This document shows positions 8,231 through 16,278 of a DNA stretch of 64,000 bases, piece by piece. The translations under genes and the position numbers were made by a program. Below the pieces are notes generated by a model. It was not told the origin of the DNA. It did not search any database and saw only the letters and a program-made list of their open reading frames with translations. The DNA is taken from positions 21,090 through 85,089 of the forward strand of contig JAIBCL010000026.1 of assembly GCA_019694165.1 (NCBI GenBank). The letters run 5' to 3'. The stretch is from Verrucomicrobiaceae bacterium (lineage in GTDB: Bacteria > Verrucomicrobiota > Verrucomicrobiia > Verrucomicrobiales > Verrucomicrobiaceae). The first letter of the stretch is position 1, and each line of letters starts with the position of its first letter.

Positions 8231-9592
8231 TTACTTCACTTCGGTTGGTTTGGCGGAGGATTCCGGCATGTCATACGGGAGCCGCCATACATGTTTGCCA
8301 GTGGAATCGCTGAAGTAGAGATGCGATTCGGAGAACTGGTCGGGATTGCCGTCGGCCCAAAAGGCGAAGAAGGGTTCGTGGGCGTAGCGAGGACGACGCG
8401 CGTAGTTGTGGTTGCGCGGGCTGTCGTGCGTGAGTTGGCGCGTGAGCTGCCAGGTGCTGCCGTGATCACGACTTGTCCACAAGCACATCTCGCCGCCACC
8501 ACCCCAGGGCTGTGGGCCGGGGAGAGTCGGTGCGATGATGCTCCAGTCGCTGTCGTTCACCCACAGGCTACCCATGTCGTAGTTGTGATCCACGCGTGCG
8601 ACCGCACCGGTTTGCCACGCCTTGCCGTCCCAGCGTGTGAGACACAGCTCACGTGGTTCATTCTCCGGTCCTGGCGCGAAGCCGTGGCTCGTGACATGCA
8701 GCAGCAGCGGATGTCCATCGCGATCAAAGTTCAGATCGCAGGCATACATGTTCTTCTTTTGCGCCGCGTAGTCGATCACCAGCGCGGGACAGTTGATATC
8801 GCTCATCGGCAGCGTCAGCAGCGAGCCATCGATGGTGGTCCATGTCGTGCCGAAGTCGGCGGTTTGAGCGAAGTAAAGGTTCGTGCGTTTGTCCACGTCA
8901 CCGCCGGGATGGTAGTTGAAAAAGGTCGCCACGAGCCCGTCGCGCAAGCCGCTCACCTGATAGTGTCCGCCCATGCCCGCGAGCTTGTGATCCTCGCTCC
9001 ACACGCGGCCATCGTTGCTCGTTTCAAAGTAGAGTTCGCGACCCTTCGTGTATTTGGTGAAGAGATTCAGCCAGCCTTTGCCTGCGACGAACCACGGCTG
9101 CGGATACGTCATCTCCTCTTCGCTCACACGCTCGAACTCCGCGATGCTGTAGGGCTCCTTGCTCCGATACTTGAAGCCCGGACGCTTCTTCGCACGTCCG
9201 CTGACGAAGACCCAGATGTAACCCTGGTCGTCGATCTGCAGGCTGCCGTTGTCGTGCGGATCATCCACGCCCTGCTTGTCATGCACGATCACCGGCTTCG
9301 GCACGCGGCCTGTCTTGTGATCAAAATACGACGCCATCACCAGCAGATGCCGCGCATCCTTTGAGGTCGTGCCACCGAACGTGAAGAACGTTTTGTCCAC
9401 CGCCGGCGCATACACCGCGATGGGATTGTGGCTCGACGTGTAAGTCCCCAGCCCGCCCGAGTATTTGTCCCCATGCGGCGTCTTCTGTCCCAGTGTGAAC
9501 CAAATGCCGCGATAGCCGTCCACCGTCTTCGCGGGATCGGCAAAGGCGTGCGAGATCCCGAGGAGAGCGAGGAGCAGTGCGAGTCGTTTCAT
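8231..9592 (-). CDS. Secreted BNR_4-family beta-propeller protein (possible polysaccharide lyase)
   Basis: A 453-residue protein started at the ATG 9590-9592, which begins a clean signal peptide (MKRLALLLALLGISHAFA). The open frame extends 155 codons further upstream, but that part has no signal or family character. The body is typical of PF15892 (BNR_4), with GYRGIWFTLGQ, YSGGLGTYTSSHNPIAVYAP, GSLQIDDQGYIWVFVSG, GGHYQVSGLRDG, HPGGDVDKRTNLYFAQT and repeated Asp-box-like turns (TSRDHGSTWQL). This seven-bladed fold is shared with ulvan-lyase families PL24 and PL25. With a sulfatase nearby, action on a sulfated polysaccharide is plausible but unproven. Confidence 0.85.
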   Translation of the reverse strand: MKRLALLLALLGISHAFADPAKTVDGYRGIWFTLGQKTPHGDKYSGGLGTYTSSHNPIAVYAPAVDKTFFTFGGTTSKDARHLLVMASYFDHKTGRVPKPVIVHDKQGVDDPHDNGSLQIDDQGYIWVFVSGRAKKRPGFKYRSKEPYSIAEFERVSEEEMTYPQPWFVAGKGWLNLFTKYTKGRELYFETSNDGRVWSEDHKLAGMGGHYQVSGLRDGLVATFFNYHPGGDVDKRTNLYFAQTADFGTTWTTIDGSLLTLPMSDINCPALVIDYAAQKKNMYACDLNFDRDGHPLLLHVTSHGFAPGPENEPRELCLTRWDGKAWQTGAVARVDHNYDMGSLWVNDSDWSIIAPTLPGPQPWGGGGEMCLWTSRDHGSTWQLTRQLTHDSPRNHNYARRPRYAHEPFFAFWADGNPDQFSESHLYFSDSTGKHVWRLPYDMPESSAKPTEVK

Positions 9593-9808
9593 GCAACTGA
9601 AGACGACGCGACGCAGCGCTGACCTGTCAGGCAAATGCGTGCTGATTTGACGATTCGATCCGCTGCTTTTGCGCGTATATCTGACGCTCCTTTTGTGAGC
9701 CAGGCGGTGGCAGTGCCTGGGGCGGTAAGGTGTGCGGCCGATGCAGGAATCGACTGGCGGAGAAGCGGTGCAAGTGCGACCTGCGTGGAACCTTGAAATG
9801 AGGGCGAC

Positions 9809-10669
9809 ATGGCAACACACGACAAACAGCAGAGAACGGCTTTGGCACCCGAGGTCGAGGCTTCGGCCGAACGGGAAGATCATGTGTATTGCGGCCAGCT
9901 TGAGGACCGGGCTCTGCTCGGGGGGCCGAATGCGCGTCTTCGGGATCTGCGGCTGCTGTTCAGCATCATGCGGGATTTCCTTCGCGGGTTCCGTGCGCTT
10001 CACTTCGTGGGACCGTGCATCACCGTGTTCGGTTCTGCACGGTTCAAGGAGGAGCATCCGAGCTACAGGCTGGCACGCGAAGCAGGCGCGGCGATCTCAC
10101 GCATGGGGTTCACGGTGATGACCGGCGGCGGTCCCGGCATCATGGAGGCGGCGAACCGCGGCGCGCGCGACGCGGGCGGACCGAGCGTGGGCTGCAACAT
10201 CAAGCTGCCCCGAGAGCAAAAGCCGAACGCCTGGCTCGACCGTAGCGTGACCTTGAACCACTTCTTCGTGCGCAAGACGCTGCTGATGAAATACAGCTAC
10301 GGATTCGTCATCCTGCCGGGAGGTTTCGGCACCATGGACGAGATGTTCGAGGCGCTGACGCTCATCCAGACAAAGAAGGTGCGGAACTTTCCCATCGTCG
10401 TCATGGGCCGCGACTACTGGGGCGACCTCTGCGACTTCATGCACGGGATGATCGAGACCGGCACCATCAACGCCGGAGATCTAGATCTGATCAAGTTTAC
10501 CGATTCCGTGGAAGAAGCCGTCACGCATCTGCAGGAGTACGCCGTGCGTCAGTTCGGTCTCCGGCGCAAGCGTGTGCCTCGCCAGAGCCTGCTGCTCGGG
10601 GAGAAGGGCTTGCCTGCGAAGCAGTGGCGGGGGGCCGGTGGGCGCGATGCCCACGATCATACCGCCTGA
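9809..10669 (+). CDS. LOG-family (TIGR00730) nucleoside 5'-monophosphate phosphoribohydrolase
   Basis: A 286-residue Rossmann-fold enzyme often mis-named lysine decarboxylase. The family signature PGGFGTMDEMFE is intact and preceded by ITVFGSARF and GGGPGIMEAANRGA, which place the nucleotide and the catalytic Arg/Glu pair. LOG proteins hydrolyse the N-glycosidic bond of nucleoside monophosphates such as cytokinin ribotides or AMP. About 60 N-terminal residues precede the core and about 35 follow it; the C-tail (RRKRVPRQ) is basic. The start ATG follows a GAGG sequence. It lies 64 bp upstream of the polyamine-type ABC genes on the same strand. Confidence 0.9.
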   Translation: MATHDKQQRTALAPEVEASAEREDHVYCGQLEDRALLGGPNARLRDLRLLFSIMRDFLRGFRALHFVGPCITVFGSARFKEEHPSYRLAREAGAAISRMGFTVMTGGGPGIMEAANRGARDAGGPSVGCNIKLPREQKPNAWLDRSVTLNHFFVRKTLLMKYSYGFVILPGGFGTMDEMFEALTLIQTKKVRNFPIVVMGRDYWGDLCDFMHGMIETGTINAGDLDLIKFTDSVEEAVTHLQEYAVRQFGLRRKRVPRQSLLLGEKGLPAKQWRGAGGRDAHDHTA

Positions 10670-10733
10670 CAAGTGCTGATGCTTTCGGTTGCACGGTCGT
10701 GTACGAGGTCCTTGAATCCACCCGGCTAAAACT

Positions 10734-11681
10734 ATGCGTGCACAGATGTCCTGGCAGCGTCCTGATGGTCGGATCAATTTCCGTGAATGGCGGCTCACTC
10801 TGCCTTCCCTCGGCTGGCTGCTGGTGTTTTTCATGATCCCGTCGCTGATCATCCTTGTCATCTCCTTCCGCACGCCGGACGTCACCGGCGGCGTTGGCGG
10901 CGGCTGGACGCTGGGGAACTGGTCCGCGTGGCTTCACGCCGATGTGCGTGTACTCGCCTTGCGCACCTTGTGGGTGTCGGGTGTCACGACAGCGGTGTGT
11001 CTTGCACTGGGCATCCCGATGGCCTGGTTCATGGCGCGCTGTTCCGCCACCTGGCGCGGCGCCCTGCTGCTGCTCGTGATCATTCCGTTCTGGACAAATT
11101 TCCTCATACGCGTCTTCGCCTGGAAGGTGCTGCTGAATCAAGACGGCCTTTTCACCCGTCTCGCGCGGGTGCTGCATCTCGCGGGTGATCACGATACGCT
11201 GCTCTACAATCAGGGCGCGGTGTGGCTCGTGCTCGCGTACACGCATCTGCCCTTCGCCATTCTGCCGCTCTACGCGGCAGCGGAGAAATTTGACTTTGCG
11301 CTTCTCGAGGCGGCACGCGATCTTGGTGTGACGGCGGCGCGTGCCTTTCTGATGGTTTTCATTCCAGGAGTCAGTGCGGGAATTGGTGCCGGGGCACTCA
11401 TGGTTTTTGTCTCCGTGCTGGGGAACTACATCGTGCCCGAGGTCGTCGGTGGCCATGCGTCGGACATGATCGGCAATCGGATCGCGCAGCGTGCATTTGC
11501 CGACCGGAATCTGCCGGAGGCCAGTGCGCTGGCGTCAGGACTGGCGCTCGCTGCGGTGGCGTTGTCTGTTGCGCTTTGGCGGCGGCGACCCAGGCCGGAT
11601 GGGACCGATTTGACGGATGACAAAGAAGAATTCCTGGCGGATCGCCGGTCGCATCCACCTCGTCGCCGAGCTTTCCCATGA
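10734..11681 (+). CDS. potB: Spermidine/putrescine ABC transporter permease (PotB-like)
   Basis: A 315-residue integral membrane protein with about six transmembrane segments, beginning LPSLGWLLVFFMIPSLIIL. The permease EAA loop is at EAARDLGVTAARAFLMVFIP, where the ATPase would dock. VIIPFWTNFLIRVFAWKVLL and FVSVLGNYIVPEVVGG are hallmarks of PotB/HtrP-type permeases. The C-terminal 30 residues are very hydrophilic and Arg/Asp-rich, longer than usual, and overlap the next gene by 4 bp (ATGA at 11678-11681). It works with the following permease and binding lipoprotein. No ATP-binding subunit is encoded alongside. Confidence 0.92.
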   Translation: MRAQMSWQRPDGRINFREWRLTLPSLGWLLVFFMIPSLIILVISFRTPDVTGGVGGGWTLGNWSAWLHADVRVLALRTLWVSGVTTAVCLALGIPMAWFMARCSATWRGALLLLVIIPFWTNFLIRVFAWKVLLNQDGLFTRLARVLHLAGDHDTLLYNQGAVWLVLAYTHLPFAILPLYAAAEKFDFALLEAARDLGVTAARAFLMVFIPGVSAGIGAGALMVFVSVLGNYIVPEVVGGHASDMIGNRIAQRAFADRNLPEASALASGLALAAVALSVALWRRRPRPDGTDLTDDKEEFLADRRSHPPRRRAFP

Positions 11682-12466
11682 CGACACGCCGCATATTTTC
11701 TGGCACGATCACCGGCTTGGTGCTGCTGTTTTTTTACGCGCCGCTTGGAGTGCTGGTGGCGAATTCGTTCAATGCCTCCCGCTTCGGCGGCACCTGGGAA
11801 GGCTTCACGCTGCATTGGTATTCGGATCTCGCGCGAAACCGGGAGGTGGTGGAGGCGTTCGAGCGCACGTTGTGGATAGCCCTGCTCGCCACGCCGGCAG
11901 CCACCGTGCTCGCCACGTTGGCGGCATTCGCATTGCACCGGTTTCAGTCGCGATTGCAGACGGCGCATCTCGTCTTTGTCCAGCTTCCGCTTGTGCTGCC
12001 GGAGGTGCTCACAGGCTTTTCGCTGTTGCTTTTCTTCGTCTCCACCGGCTGGGGCCTGGGCATGACGGCCATCTGGGCGGCGCATGTGACCTTTTGCGTG
12101 AGCTTCGTGGCGATGATCGTCCTCGCCCGCTTGCAGGACTTTGATTTCACCCTGCTCGATGCCGCGCGTGATCTTGGCGCGAGCGGCTGGCAGGCCGCGT
12201 GGCGCGTGCTGCTGCCGTTGCTCTGGCCCGGCATCCTTGCAGGTGCGCTGCTGGCCTTCACGCTCTCCATTGACGACTTCGTCATCACGTTCTTCGTCTC
12301 CGGTCCCGGCACCACGACGCTGCCCGTGCAGATTTACAGCATGATGAAGACGAGCCGCAGTCTGCCCGTGATAAATGCATTGTCGGCCCTGCTGCTGCTG
12401 GTTACGATCATCCTCGTCGCCGCCAGCCAGCGGCTCACACGCCCGCACCGCCAGACATCGTCATGA
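11678..12466 (+). CDS. potC: Spermidine/putrescine ABC transporter permease (PotC-like)
   Basis: 262 residues with six predicted membrane segments. The EAA loop is DAARDLGASGWQAAWRVLLP. VLVANSFNASRFGGTWEGFT near the N-terminus and LAFTLSIDDFVITFFVSGPG near the C-terminus are characteristic of PotC and related opine/polyamine permeases. It overlaps its upstream partner and the downstream binding-protein gene by 4 bp each, so the three form one translationally coupled unit. Confidence 0.92.
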   Translation: MTTRRIFSGTITGLVLLFFYAPLGVLVANSFNASRFGGTWEGFTLHWYSDLARNREVVEAFERTLWIALLATPAATVLATLAAFALHRFQSRLQTAHLVFVQLPLVLPEVLTGFSLLLFFVSTGWGLGMTAIWAAHVTFCVSFVAMIVLARLQDFDFTLLDAARDLGASGWQAAWRVLLPLLWPGILAGALLAFTLSIDDFVITFFVSGPGTTTLPVQIYSMMKTSRSLPVINALSALLLLVTIILVAASQRLTRPHRQTSS

Positions 12467-13515
12467 AGAAACGCCGCTTTCTCCGCTCCCTCGCTGCCAC
12501 CACCGCGCTCGCCTCCTGCGGACGCCGCCACGCGGACACTACCAGCGGAGAGGCACCCGTACTCCACCTCTACATGTGGGCGGACTACATAAAGCCCTCG
12601 CTCGTCCAGCGCTTCGAGCAGGAGAACCGCTGCCGAATCGTGATCGACACCTTTGACTCGAACGAGGCCATGTATGCGAAGCTCAAGGCCGGCGCCACCG
12701 GCTTCGACATCGCCGTGCCTTCCAGCTACATGGTGAAACTCATGAAGGAGCAGGACATGCTCGCGCCCATCGACCGCGGCATGCTGCCGAACATCGTGAA
12801 CATCAGCGGCGATGTGGCGAACAAGATCTACGACAAGCTCATGGAGCACAGCGTCCCTTATGCCGTCGGGCAGACCGTCATCGCCTGGCGAAAGGACAGG
12901 ATCGAGAAGATCGATCCCACCTGGGCCGTGTTCGAGCGGCCTGACGTGAAGATGCGCTGCACGCTGCTCAACGACATGCGCGAGACCCTCGGCGCCGCGC
13001 TCAAGGCGCTGGGCCACAGCATCAACACGCGCGATGAGCAGAAGCTCGCCGCCGCGCGTGATCTCGTGCTCAATTGGAAGAGGAACACAGCCAAGTTCGA
13101 CAACGAAGCCTACAAGACCGGCATCGACTCCGGCGAGTTCTCGCTCGTCATGGGCTACAGCGGCGACTTGTTTCAAGTCGTGAGCGACAACGAAAAGGTC
13201 GGCATCCTCGTGCCGCGCGAAGGCATCACCATGTCGTGCGATGAGTTTGTGATCCTCAAGGAAGGGCGCAATCCGCTCCTCGCCCACCAGTTCATCAACT
13301 TCATGCTCGACGCGAAGGTCGCCGCCGAGAACATGCAGGAAATCGGCTATGTCTGCCCGAACAAGGCCGCCCTGGAGCAGGTGCCACGCTCCTTCCTGAA
13401 CCACCCGGCCATTCAAATTCCTGATGAGGTGAAGCCGAAGGTCGAAGTCATCGAAGACCTCGGCGCCGACCTGCCGAAGTGGACCAAGGTGTGGGACGAA
13501 GTGAAGGCGGGGTGA
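12463..13515 (+). CDS. potD: Polyamine-type extracellular solute-binding lipoprotein (PotD/PotF-like)
   Basis: A 350-residue class II solute-binding protein. The N-terminus MKKRRFLRSLAATTALASCG combines an Arg pair with a lipobox (LASC, Cys19), so it is probably a lipoprotein. HLYMWADYIKPSLVQRFEQE, GFDIAVPSSYMVKLM and AVGQTVIAWRKDRI match the PotD family. HSINTRDEQKLAAARDLVL and GYSGDLFQVV correspond to the ligand-cleft region. Ligand identity (spermidine, putrescine or another cationic amine) cannot be read from sequence alone. Confidence 0.92.
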   Translation: MKKRRFLRSLAATTALASCGRRHADTTSGEAPVLHLYMWADYIKPSLVQRFEQENRCRIVIDTFDSNEAMYAKLKAGATGFDIAVPSSYMVKLMKEQDMLAPIDRGMLPNIVNISGDVANKIYDKLMEHSVPYAVGQTVIAWRKDRIEKIDPTWAVFERPDVKMRCTLLNDMRETLGAALKALGHSINTRDEQKLAAARDLVLNWKRNTAKFDNEAYKTGIDSGEFSLVMGYSGDLFQVVSDNEKVGILVPREGITMSCDEFVILKEGRNPLLAHQFINFMLDAKVAAENMQEIGYVCPNKAALEQVPRSFLNHPAIQIPDEVKPKVEVIEDLGADLPKWTKVWDEVKAG

Positions 13516-13734
13516 GCGGATTTGCGGACGTGCTCGTGGGTGCTGGTGTGGCCCGTCACTGCGTCCGCGCGACGCTGAGAATCCTGCGCCTTGACCGGAT
13601 GAATCGAAAGGCAACGTCTCGCCCATGAGGATCAAGCGCCGGATCAGGCCCGCTTGCTCTGCTTTGTGGACCACCCCCGCATTGACGCTCCCGGCCTTCC
13701 GGCTTATAGCGGCCCTCCCGTTTTTCCTGCATTC

Positions 13735-15363
13735 ATGGCCGCCAAGGAACCGAACATCGCCTGGAGATCTTTTTTCCTGCTCGTGATCGCCGCGCTCGCG
13801 CTGGCGGGCAATTTCCGTTTTCCGCTGCTGGAGAGCCGGCCGATGCACGCGGACGAGGCGATCCTGGCGGTGAAGTACGTTGATTTCTGGAAGACGGGCG
13901 TGTTCCAGTACGACAACAAGGACTACCACGGCCCGGGCCTGCACAATCTGACGCGCGCCTTCGGTTGGATCGCCCGATGGTCGCATCCGGATGAGCTGAC
14001 GGACGCGAAGCTGCGCCTCGTGGTGGCGGTGTGCTCGATGATGCTCATCCTTCTCACCGTGCTGGCCGCGGACGGCCTCGGGAGGCTGGGCACGGCGCTG
14101 GCGATGCTCTTCATGGCGGTGTCGCCGATGAATGTGTATTACAGCCGCTACTTCATCATGGAGGTGCCGCTGGTGTTCTGGGTGTCGGTGTGTTTGTTTT
14201 CGTGCTGGCGCTACACGCAGTCGCAAAATCCAAAGTGGCTCGTGCTCGCCGGGGCGGCCCTCGGCTTCCAACACGCGACGAAGGAGACATTCATCCTGAA
14301 TGCGGGCGCCGCGGTGTGCGGGTGGATCGCGGCAAAGGTGATGTGCGGCGGTTTTTCCGGTCGTCCGACGAACCGGCTGAGCCTCTCATCCGCGAGGCGC
14401 GGTGTGAGCCGACCGTGGGTCTGGGTGCTGGTGCCGGCGCTGATCGTGTCGGTGGCGCTTTTCTCCTCCGGCTTCAAGAACTGGCAGGCGGTGAAGGACA
14501 GTGCCACGACTTTCGGTCATTACTTCACGCGCTCGGAGGGATCGGGGCACGAAAAGCCATGGCACTACTATTTTACGCTCATCTTTTGGCGGAAGGACGG
14601 CCTCGTGTGGACGGAAGCGATGATCGGCGGCCTCGCGCTCGTGGGGATGCTCAACGCTTTCCTCGGCGCGCATCGGAACACGGCGCGACAGGCGTTTCTT
14701 GTCTTCCTGAGCATCTACTCGCTCGCGCTGCTCACGGTTTATTCCCTCATCAGCTACAAGACGCCGTGGTCCATTCTCGGCGCGCAGTATGGTCTCACCC
14801 TGCTGGCCGGCGCTGGTGGCGCGGTCATCTGGCACTGGCTGGAGTCCCGCATCACCAGAGGCATCTACTGCGCGCTGATGATCGCTGGGGTGTGGCATCT
14901 GTGCATCCAGAGCGGACGCGCCATTCACGACTACCGCGCCGACCCGCGCACGCCCTATGTGTACTCGCACACGTCCACGAATCTGCTCGAGGCCGTGGGG
15001 CGGGTGCAGCAGCTCGAAAAGCTGCGGCCCGGCGCATTTACCGTGCAAGTGATCAACCGCGACTACGGCTGGCCGCTGCCCTGGTACCTGCGCAAGCTGC
15101 CTCACGCCGGCTACCAGCCCGTGACGCCAGATCAACTCGACGCCTCGGTCATCATCGCGGACATCGACAAGCGGGCCGATGTCGAGGCGAAGCTGGCCGG
15201 GCGGGTCTACGAATCGTCCAGCATCTACGGCCTGCGGCCAAACGTGATGCTCGTGATGTTCATCGAGCAAGGTCTCTGGGATCAATTCAAGACGCAGCAC
15301 ATCGATCCCGGGCCATCGAAGGCCGCGGCGGCAGGAGCGACGAAGGTGCGAATGCATGAGTGA
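13735..15363 (+). CDS. Agl23-like (TIGR03663) multi-pass membrane protein, GT39-type fold
   Basis: A 542-residue polytopic membrane protein started at ATG 13735; the frame extends 27 codons upstream without membrane character. PMHADEAILAVKYVDFWKTG near residues 37-56, with the D40-E41 pair in the first external loop, and NKDYHGPGLHN match the flippase-activity-associated Agl23 family, which is related to lipid-phosphosugar-dependent mannosyltransferases. About ten hydrophobic segments follow, with a soluble C-terminal part after YVYSHTSTNLLEAVG. The role is inferred to be glycosyl transfer or lipid-linked glycan handling at the membrane. It overlaps the apbE-like gene by 8 bp. Confidence 0.8.
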   Translation: MAAKEPNIAWRSFFLLVIAALALAGNFRFPLLESRPMHADEAILAVKYVDFWKTGVFQYDNKDYHGPGLHNLTRAFGWIARWSHPDELTDAKLRLVVAVCSMMLILLTVLAADGLGRLGTALAMLFMAVSPMNVYYSRYFIMEVPLVFWVSVCLFSCWRYTQSQNPKWLVLAGAALGFQHATKETFILNAGAAVCGWIAAKVMCGGFSGRPTNRLSLSSARRGVSRPWVWVLVPALIVSVALFSSGFKNWQAVKDSATTFGHYFTRSEGSGHEKPWHYYFTLIFWRKDGLVWTEAMIGGLALVGMLNAFLGAHRNTARQAFLVFLSIYSLALLTVYSLISYKTPWSILGAQYGLTLLAGAGGAVIWHWLESRITRGIYCALMIAGVWHLCIQSGRAIHDYRADPRTPYVYSHTSTNLLEAVGRVQQLEKLRPGAFTVQVINRDYGWPLPWYLRKLPHAGYQPVTPDQLDASVIIADIDKRADVEAKLAGRVYESSSIYGLRPNVMLVMFIEQGLWDQFKTQHIDPGPSKAAAAGATKVRMHE

Positions 15364-16204
15364 GCACTTCCGCTTCCGGCACGAGGCGATGGCGACCGTC
15401 TTTGAAGTGGTCATCGCGCAGCCCGGCGTGGACGCGGGTTATGCCCGCAGCGCTGCGGATGCTGTGTTTGTCGAGATCGACAGGCTCGAGGAGGAACTCA
15501 GCCGCTTTCGCGCCACGAGCGACATCTGGCGCATCAGCCAGCTTCGTGCAGGCGAATCGGCGGCGGTCGGGCTGGCGGCCTGGGACTGCCTCTCACTGGC
15601 GAAGGCTGTCCATGCGGAGACTGGGGGCGCGTTCGACATCACCATCGGCCCGTTGATGAACCTGTGGCGAAATGAAGACGGCTCGCCGAGACAACCGGAC
15701 GAGGAGGACATGGAGTGGGCGAGGGGGCACGTCGGCTCACACCATTTCGATCTCGATACCGGAGGCTTGCGCGTGAGCGCGAAGGTCAGCGGCCTCGTGT
15801 ATGACCTCGGTGCCGTCGGCAAAGGTTATGCACTGGATCAGTGCGTGCAGGTGCTCGACGACTGGAGCATCGAGAATGCGCTCTTGAACGCGGGCGACAG
15901 CACCATCCTTGGCATCGGCGCGCCCGAGGGTGATCCTGGCTGGATCGTCACCCTCGGCGGAGATCAGGAGAAGATCGTGCGGCTCAAGGACCGGGCCATC
16001 AGCAGCAGCGGCTTTGCCGTCAAAGGCGCGCATATCATGGACCCACGCACGCTGCGTCCGGCGGCGATTCGTGAATCCCTCGTGCATGTGTCCGCGCCGA
16101 CCGCAGCGCTGTCGGATGCGCTGTCCACCGCCTTCATGGTGATGACGCCCGAGGAAATCCAGGAGCTGTGCAGACGCCATCCCGGCGTGGAGATCATCGC
16201 GTAG
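15356..16204 (+). CDS. apbE: FAD:protein FMN transferase (ApbE family)
   Basis: 282 residues without an obvious signal peptide. Family motifs are present in order: YDLGAVGKGYALD at 149-161, LLNAGDSTILGIG at 177-188, AISSSGFAVKGAHIMDPRT at 214-232 and APTAALSDALSTAF at 247-260, with Asp254 in the Mg-binding position. ApbE attaches FMN covalently to Thr or Ser of target flavoproteins such as NqrB, NqrC or RnfG, none of which is in this window. The second motif has A-G-D where N-x-G-G is commoner. Translation is coupled to the Agl23-like gene by the 8-bp overlap. Confidence 0.9.
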   Translation: MSEHFRFRHEAMATVFEVVIAQPGVDAGYARSAADAVFVEIDRLEEELSRFRATSDIWRISQLRAGESAAVGLAAWDCLSLAKAVHAETGGAFDITIGPLMNLWRNEDGSPRQPDEEDMEWARGHVGSHHFDLDTGGLRVSAKVSGLVYDLGAVGKGYALDQCVQVLDDWSIENALLNAGDSTILGIGAPEGDPGWIVTLGGDQEKIVRLKDRAISSSGFAVKGAHIMDPRTLRPAAIRESLVHVSAPTAALSDALSTAFMVMTPEEIQELCRRHPGVEIIA

Positions 16205-16278
16205 GCGAGGCAGCCCGCGGGCGAATCTTCATTGGCCGGCGCAAGTCGGCGGCGAGTTCCGCCACAAGGCGGGCAAAT

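Noticed and set aside
9593..10057. 155-codon upstream extension of the BNR_4 gene
   Set aside because: It would place the signal peptide inside the protein and overlaps the start of the LOG gene.
12334..14274. 646-codon open frame on the minus strand across potD and the Agl23-like gene
   Set aside because: Antisense shadow; both plus-strand genes have clear family motifs and translational coupling.
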